This document shows positions 43,627 to 48,810 of a stretch of 48,810 nucleotides of DNA, piece after piece. Made by a program: the position numbers and the translations under genes. Numbering within the stretch: position 1 is the first letter of the stretch; each line of letters starts with the position of its first letter. The notes beneath the pieces are model-generated. The model had not been told where the DNA came from and searched no databases. It saw only the letters and a list, made by a program, of their open reading frames with translations. Source of the DNA: Pedosphaera sp. (GTDB taxonomy: Bacteria; Verrucomicrobiota; Verrucomicrobiia; Limisphaerales; F1-12-MAGs170); contig SIBF01000008.1 of assembly GCA_009695275.1 (NCBI GenBank), positions 1-48,810 on the forward strand, given 5' to 3'.

Positions 43627-43863
43627 ATGAGCCGTATCGAACTGGCAGTCCAAAAAGTTAGACATCTGGACGAGAACCAGGCGGATGCTTTGCTGGAGTG
43701 GCTTGAAATGCGCGAGAACCGCGAAGCTCTCCGTCAACGGTTGGATGCGGACGTTGAAACGGGCTTGGAGCAGTTGCGGCGGGGCGAAAAAATCCCTGGT
43801 GGACAAGTGTACGCTGAAATCCGGGATCGCAGCCAACGTCGTCGCGCCGGGAAGAATGGCTGA
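43627..43863 (+). CDS. Putative antitoxin of a ParDE-like module
   Basis: A 78-residue charged, helical protein: MSRIELAVQKVRHLDENQAD, then ALLEWLEMRENREAL, then ADVETGLEQLRRGEKIPGGQ. The C-terminal D.ETGL.QL..GE..P segment is typical of ParD-like or DUF antitoxins paired with ParE/RelE toxins. Its stop codon (TGA 43861) lies within the first codons of the toxin, an eight-base overlap. It would neutralise the toxin and probably autoregulate the operon. Confidence 0.65.
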   Translation: MSRIELAVQKVRHLDENQADALLEWLEMRENREALRQRLDADVETGLEQLRRGEKIPGGQVYAEIRDRSQRRRAGKNG

Positions 43864-44148
43864 TCATTTTACTCACCGGAGGCCAGGCTGGACCTGCTTG
43901 AGATTTGGGAACGCATTGCACGGGACAACTTGGATGCCGCTGACCGCGTGGAGCAGGAGATTGAACAAGTCGTTTCAATGCTCGCCCGCAATCCAGAACT
44001 TGGCCACATCCGTCGTGATTTGACTTCCAAACTGGTCCGTTTCTGGCCGGTTTATTCCTACCTGATCATCTACGATCCTGCCACACAACCATTGGAAATT
44101 GTCCGTATCCTCAGTGGCTATCGTGATGTGGCAGCATTGCTAAAATAA
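43856..44148 (+). pseudogene. ParE/RelE-type toxin with an apparent frameshift near the N-terminus
   Basis: ATG 43856 reads MADHFTH and then leaves the family frame. After a net shift of one base at CACCGGAGG the ParE fold is complete: PEARLDLLEIWERIARDNLD, then RVEQEIEQVVSMLARNPELG, then WPVYSYLIIYDPATQPLEIV and RILSGYRDVAALL. The track ORF at 43930 is only the in-frame tail. The lesion is a missing C, or a two-base insertion. If real, the toxin is truncated and inactive. If it is a base error, this is an intact module with the upstream antitoxin. Confidence 0.72.
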
Positions 44149-44387
44149 CGCTCGAAGCCGGCGAGATAAAGCATGGCACTTGGTGGATTTTTAAGTTGAG
44201 TCCCACCGGCTGCACACCCTTCTTGCGAGTCAAGCGGACCCCGTTTTCTTCCTGCCATCTCGAAATCGCCTCCTGCATACCAGTAATTCTCAGACGCCAC
44301 CAACTCCTTCACAGGGCGATTCATTCACAACCCCGGCGCCGACCGATTGTTCCCGCTCCATTTGGCGATGTTAAAAATCCACCCAGA

Positions 44388-45491
44388 TCAATGTGTAAAG
44401 CCCAGCTTCTTCCTCCGTCGCCACAGCTCCCGTGGTTTGAAGATTCCCGCCGGCGTGATGATGCCGGTGATCAATTCCGCTGGAGTCACATCAAATCCAG
44501 GATTGCGCGCTCCACTGCCGGGGTTCGCCACTCGCAGGTACTCACGCTGTCCCCGGCGGTTCACGCCCCACGCGCCCAGCACTTCCTCCCCGCCTCGTTC
44601 CTCGATCGGAATGGCGAAACCGTTCTTCAGATTCCAGTCGATCGTGGACAAGGGAATCGCGACGTAAAATGGAATCTTGTGACGGCTTGCGAGCACCGCC
44701 TTTGTGTAAGTGCCGATCTTGTTGGCCACTTCGCCCGTGCGGCCAAGCGTGCGGTCGCTGCCAACGATCACCAAGTCTATCTCTCCTCGCTGCATCAAGT
44801 GCCCTGCGGCATTGTCGGCAATGATCTGATGTGACACGCCTTGCTGGCTCAGTTCCCATGCCGTGAGAGTCGCCCCCTGGCTCCTTGGCCGGGTTTCGTC
44901 GCAGAACACATGAAATTGCCTCCCCTGCTCCTGGGCGGCATAAATCGGCGCGGTAGCCGAACCCACATCCACAAATGCCAGCCAGCCCGCATTGCAATGA
45001 GTGAGAATGCGCGCTCCCTCCCGAATCAACTTCGCGCCGTGTACCCCAATCGCCCGGCAATGCTCCACATCCTCCTCCGCGAATCGTTCCGCTGCGGCAA
45101 GAGCGAGCTTCTGCTTTTCCGCGACGCTGCTCCCCTGCTCCATCACCGCTCGCACCTGATTCATCGCATTGACGGGATCCACCGCCGTCGGCCTTGCGGA
45201 CTTCAATGCTTCATAAACCTTGTTCTCATGACGTTGGAACAATGCCAGATTCCTCCCCTTGAATGCCCGAACTCCCTGTGCGAGCCCAAACGCCGCCGTG
45301 GCCCCGATCGCTCCTGCTCCACGCACCACCATGTCCCGGATTGCCCGGGCAGTGGCTTGAAAATCTGAAATGCGAACCACCTTGAACTGGTGGGGAAGCA
45401 ACCGCTGATCGATCAGGAGGACTTCATTCCGCCGCGCGTCAAACTCCACGGTCCGATAATGCCGCCGCCGTCCGCCGATGATGACCTTCAT
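44388..45491 (-). CDS. mtnA: S-methyl-5-thioribose-1-phosphate isomerase
   Basis: A 367-residue enzyme of the methionine salvage pathway, converting methylthioribose-1-phosphate to methylthioribulose-1-phosphate. Family landmarks are RAIRDMVVRGAGAIGATAAF, the active Cys in RILTHCNAGWLAFVDVGSA, then DETRPRSQGATLTAWEL, the catalytic Asp in LVIVGSDRTLGRTGEVANKI, then FYVAIPLSTIDWNL and FDVTPAELITGIITPAGIF. Its length is slightly above the usual 340-350. It is a single gene with no other salvage genes beside it. The 239 bases between it and the ParE-like gene contain nothing I can name. Confidence 0.94.
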   Translation of the reverse strand: MKVIIGGRRRHYRTVEFDARRNEVLLIDQRLLPHQFKVVRISDFQATARAIRDMVVRGAGAIGATAAFGLAQGVRAFKGRNLALFQRHENKVYEALKSARPTAVDPVNAMNQVRAVMEQGSSVAEKQKLALAAAERFAEEDVEHCRAIGVHGAKLIREGARILTHCNAGWLAFVDVGSATAPIYAAQEQGRQFHVFCDETRPRSQGATLTAWELSQQGVSHQIIADNAAGHLMQRGEIDLVIVGSDRTLGRTGEVANKIGTYTKAVLASRHKIPFYVAIPLSTIDWNLKNGFAIPIEERGGEEVLGAWGVNRRGQREYLRVANPGSGARNPGFDVTPAELITGIITPAGIFKPRELWRRRKKLGFTH

Positions 45492-45537
45492 GAAATGATT
45501 TGCTGGCGGACCGTTGGCGGAACGCTGCTGCCGTCTC

Positions 45538-45954
45538 TCAGGTGATCTTGACCTTCAGCGACTTGAGCTTCGCCCGGATCTTCCGGTACGCGGGGTCGCG
45601 ACGCAGGTTCTCCAGATCTGGATCCCCCACCATCCACTCGAAATCGCGGTAACCAAGAGTCAGAGCCTTATCCAGGGCCAGCGCGGACAAATCCAGACTC
45701 CCGGTGAGGGAGTAACTGCAGGCGAGATTATACTGAACCAGCGGATCATCAGGAATGAGCCTGGCAAGGTCCTCGTCCACCTTGAGCCCATCCGGATAGC
45801 GCCCGCGCCGGGTGTAACTGTCCCCGAGCACCTGCAACGCCTCTGTGTATTCCGGCGCCCGCCGCACAACGCCCTCGAGAAAACCGATCTCAATGTCGAG
45901 ATCCCGCTTCTCCTTCCGCGTGAGTTTCTTGGTCAAGGTGCTTTTTTTCCGCAT
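45538..45954 (-). CDS. TPR-repeat protein
   Basis: A 138-residue protein from ATG 45954 (MRKKSTLTKKLTRKEKRDLD). A basic N-terminus precedes about two to three tetratricopeptide units: EYTEALQVLGDSYTRRGRYP, then PLVQYNLACSYSLTGSLDLS and ALALDKALTLGYRDFEWM. The end, DPDLENLRRDPAYRKIRAKL, matches the common TPR-adjacent D.DL..LR.DPRF..L tail. It has no signal peptide. It is likely a small protein-protein interaction scaffold with unknown partner. It is 46 bases upstream of mtnA on the same strand, so co-transcription is likely. Confidence 0.8.
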   Translation of the reverse strand: MRKKSTLTKKLTRKEKRDLDIEIGFLEGVVRRAPEYTEALQVLGDSYTRRGRYPDGLKVDEDLARLIPDDPLVQYNLACSYSLTGSLDLSALALDKALTLGYRDFEWMVGDPDLENLRRDPAYRKIRAKLKSLKVKIT

Positions 45955-46116
45955 ACGTCGTGTTCCGAAAAAATCACACAACACATCCACAAGTCAAGCG
46001 GGGGTAAGCCGCACTCATCCGGGAGATTGGGGTAGGAACGAGGGATTCGGCTGTTAGCAGTGTTTTCCTCGTTATCCTCAATGCGGCCATCGATTGAGTT
46101 TATCCAAAGGGGCGGC

Positions 46117-46160
46117 GACGGCTCGTCCTCAGCTTCCAACACCCTTGGGGACGAGCCGTC
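46117..46160. repeat. Perfect 12-bp inverted repeat (REP-like hairpin)
   Basis: GACGGCTCGTCC, about 20 bases of loop, then GGACGAGCCGTC, a perfect 12-bp stem. A third copy of GGACGAGCCGTCC lies at 46589-46601. This opens the gene-free stretch 45955-47002, in which I see no coding sequence that I can support. Confidence 0.65.
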
Positions 46161-46251
46161 CTCACCCCCTGGCGTTTGGACTTTTTTCGATGCCAGCACC
46201 GCTGCCACGCCAGCTCAACGCTGGATGATCTCCCGGAGGGAGAATTGAGAA

Positions 46252-46470
46252 TAGCCCGGCCTTTCAAGGCTGGGACTACGATGTCGTAACCTCGAGTCCC
46301 GGAGGGCCGGCTGAATCTCCTTCACTGTCACAAATCCCCTTCATCCAGCTCAATGGCATGTAGAAGCGGTAACATAATCTGGAAGGAAGGAACTCGACAC
46401 AGGTTCTCGCATCAGCCGTCCCTTCGGGACTTGTCCGTTGCCGTACTCAAACCCGGCAGTAAACTGCCGG
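46252..46470. repeat. Cluster of short REP-like hairpins
   Basis: Successive GC-rich imperfect or perfect palindromes occur here. They are AGCCCGGCC-TTTCAA-GGCTGGGACT at 46252-46276, GTCCC-TTC-GGGAC at 46418-46430 and CCGGCAG-TAAA-CTGCCGG at 46453-46470. CCGGAGGG words stand near 46234 and 46301. They resemble REP elements that RAYT transposases mobilise. RAYT remnants are present at the left end of this window. Confidence 0.5.
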
Positions 46471-47002
46471 TCTATTATCAAATCTTCCTCCGGGAGAAGG
46501 TGGCTTGGCCCACCATAGACTTTCTGACAGAGAGCGAACATGTCCGCCTTCCTGGAGCCACTCCCCAAATGCCCACACTCCAGCGTAGGGACGAGCCGTC
46601 CCCGCCCCTGTGAACTCGACTCCCAAAAGCGCAGTTTTGCCGGCTCAAAGTAAAGCAGAAGCTCTTCGTTTGGGCTGGCTTCGGATAAACGTTTCCACTC
46701 CAATGAACGTCACCGTCGCCGGTTCGCTCAAGTCACTTTCGCCCGCTTCATCCGCGGCGGAGACAAAGTCCACCGCCCGCGTCCTACAACGAGGCTCCCT
46801 CCGTCTCCAATCTGGTCAAAACTTCGCCCGCGACGAGCACAATGGAAAAATTATGCTCGCGCCAGCTCCCGGGACGGGCGTAGACAAACAATTACGCACA
46901 ACCGGCGGACTCGTGGCGGCAGCCGAAATCGGAGCAGCCGCTATTTGCCCGCGTCGGATTTGCAGCTTTCCTCGCCGCTCGACTTCTGGCTCAATCATTC
47001 GC

Positions 47003-48810
47003 ATGCAAGCAACGGACCCAAGAGAGCGCGGCGCGTTTTTGTTCGCCGTCCTGCTGCTCCTGCTTTCGCTCGTCCCGCTACACGCCCAGCCTGCCGCGCC
47101 AGCCTCAACTCTCAACTCTGCACTCGCCACCCGCCGCGTCCTCGAACTCGACGGGACGAACAGCTACGTGGAGCTGCCCCTTGGCGCGTTCACCAATCTC
47201 GATGAAGTCACCGTCGAGGGCTGGGTCAAGTGGGAGAGTTTTGGAAACTATTCCCATTTCTTCGATCTCACCCTCGCGGGCTATACGCTTATCGCTTCCA
47301 ACTTTAGAACCATTCCAGATCTGCTTGCCGCGACATTCCATGGCTCCGATGCCGCATTTGTGGAAGCCCCCGGGATGCTTTCAACGGGTAGCTGGATTCA
47401 TGTCGCGGTGGTGTCTGGGAAACAGGGATCGGGATTGAAGCTCTTCGCCAACGGTGCGCTCGTAACGACCAATACCAGTCGGTCAGTAGTTCCCACGGCA
47501 ACCCCGGAGAAGCCCAATTTTCTCGGCCGATCCAAAGTCCGAGTTATCGGCACCCCTGTTCCCGACTTCCACGGGCAGATGGCCGAGGTCCGGCTTTGGC
47601 GAGGGGAACGCACCGAGGCGCAAATCCGCGAGAACCTGTTCAAGAATCTGACGGGAAAGGAAGAGGGACTGGCGGGACTCTGGAATTTTGCGGACGGCAC
47701 AGCCAACGACTCCTCCCCAAGGGCGCAGCATGGTAAGTTGATGGGGCCAGGCCAGGGTAGTTGAAGCCGCACTGCCTGCGGCGACTGCCCTCGTTCCCTG
47801 GTCACGGTTAATCGTGCAGGTCACCGATGCCGCCGGCGTGCCGGTGCAAAATCCCACGGTGCGCGCCGAGGTGAATGGAACGGTAGTCGGGCGCGCGGAC
47901 GACAACCTTCTCGGAGTCGATACGCTCACGATTTGGACGACTGCCCCCTCAGTGGACTTGTTCGCTTCCACCACCAATGACCTCGGAGGCTGGCAGCTTG
48001 CAGTCCCGATCACTCCTTACACCGAGCGCACTAACGCCTGGAAACTGGGCCGGGCCACGCACATCGCCGGGCACGCGGTGGCACTGGACGGCAAGACGCC
48101 GCACGCCAGCCTGGTGGTGGAATTGGTGCAACCGGACGGAGAACCGGGGAGCACAGGCGCCTCGCCTGTCCCGCCCGGCGCCCCGCCGGGCGGAATCGGA
48201 GCGGTAACCGCCGCACTGAATGTCGTCATTTCCGAAAACTCTCCCGGCGCAGTTCCGGTCGGCGAGGGCGCCGACCGGAGCGGGCGGGGCGCCCGCGCTC
48301 CCCAATTGCCCGCCGCCACAACCAATCGCGTGCTGGAACTCGACGGCAAGGGGAGCTACGTCGAACTGCCGTCGGGGTGCTTCAGCAACCTGACCGAGAT
48401 CACGGTGGAAGGCTGGGTCAACTGGGCCAGTTTCGGTAACGGTTCGCATTTTTTTGAGTTTGGCGTGACCAACGCCATTTACGTAGTCAATGAAGCGAAC
48501 CGCCCTGACTTGGGCCTTGCCACGCGCCGCAACAACGTCACGAAGCATTCGCCGGTGCCGGGCGTTTTGGTGCCCAATCAATGGCGACACGTGGCCGCAG
48601 CGGTCAGTCAGACGAGCCAGAGGCTCTATCTGGATGGCCTCCTGGTGCTGAACCAAACTGACACTAACCTGCAAAATTCATAGTGGACTTGTTGGTCGGA
48701 AATTTTGGAGGAAAATTTCTCGCGAACGATGGTTTGAGTGCTGGTGAGGGATCAAAGCGACCGGGATCGCGCGTTTGTCGGACTTTTCCGGAGTGGACGC
48801 GTGGTTTTGC
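47003..48810 (+). CDS. Exported LamG-domain (concanavalin-like) protein, frameshifted and cut by the window edge
   Basis: ATG 47003 gives a signal peptide, FLFAVLLLLLSLVPLHAQ. The first LamG/laminin-G-like domain starts RVLELDGTNSYVELPLGAFT and ends EVRLWRGERTEAQIRENLFK. At 47737-47742 one extra C shifts the frame. Past it the protein continues as VVEAALPAATALVPWSRLIV, then VTDAAGVPVQNPTVRAEVNG (carboxypeptidase-regulatory-like) and THIAGHAVALDGKTPHASLV. A second LamG domain begins RVLELDGKGSYVELPSGCFS. Another break occurs near 48680. The two track ORFs (46610 and 47814) are pieces of one gene. It is probably a secreted glycan-binding or surface protein. Confidence 0.75.

Noticed and set aside
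46610-47002. N-terminal extension of the LamG ORF
   Set aside because: A clear signal peptide begins at ATG 47003, and the upstream part reads as translated intergenic repeat DNA.
1-48810. tRNA or rRNA genes
   Set aside because: No cloverleaf-like or rRNA-like sequence was recognised in the intergenic gaps by eye; a tRNA-scanning program would be needed to exclude them fully.

Overview
The window looks like a chromosome segment of a Gram-negative bacterium, most likely a Verrucomicrobiota member of the Pedosphaera/Limisphaerales type (inference from gene content only). The grounds are lipid A genes (lpxK and an LpxL-type acyltransferase), an HprK/HPr pair, secreted LamG and IPT/TIG proteins, a C-terminal FYRL-type tail seen in exported verrucomicrobial proteins, and remnants of REP-associated (RAYT) transposases.

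Layout. 1-3.8 kb is accessory and decaying. It holds an ISL3-type transposase start at the edge, a possibly N-truncated exported-type protein, two RAYT 5' remnants, a Phd/VapC module whose toxin has an amber codon, a retropepsin-like protein, a small conserved hypothetical and a broken MazF region. 3.8-7.6 kb carries glcD, then on the minus strand rpmI-rplT-terminator-pheS. hicA-hicB sits between pheS and a diverged second copy of the pheS 3' end, which looks like an integration footprint. 7.8-12.5 kb is a MacA/MacB-like efflux operon: adaptor, ATPase and two permeases.

12.6-23.9 kb is the most interesting block, a denitrification-type cluster under FNR-like boxes. In order it encodes NirK with a C-terminal cytochrome c domain, a NirV-like FGE-domain protein, a SCO lipoprotein, a DUF2249 protein, a divergent heme-copper subunit I paralogue, a 49-residue membrane peptide, a CuA subunit II, a heme-copper subunit I without the helix-VI tyrosine, a membrane-anchored SCO, and a cytochrome b/ferredoxin/MvhD-like fusion. 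Together these could reduce nitrite to NO and NO to N2O, with electrons supplied by a b-heme/Fe-S membrane protein and copper delivered by two SCO proteins. Several members carry single-base lesions (nirK TGA, coxB frameshift, cytochrome b frameshift).

23.9-45.9 kb is mostly housekeeping: nadE, a LytTR two-component pair, a ten-repeat IPT/TIG exported protein, a Nif3-family protein, speA, a membrane protein, a GH63-type glycosidase, lpxK, a lipid A-type acyltransferase, a serine acetyltransferase, a CCA/poly(A) nucleotidyltransferase, hprK, an HPr gene, a ParDE-like module, mtnA and a TPR protein. 46-47 kb is a gene-free stretch rich in REP-like hairpins. The window ends inside a LamG-domain exported protein.

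A recurring oddity is single-base frameshifts in short G/C runs (mazF, rpmI, coxB, the cytochrome b fusion, parE, the LamG gene). One is in the normally essential rpmI, so consensus sequence error is a serious alternative to real pseudogenisation.
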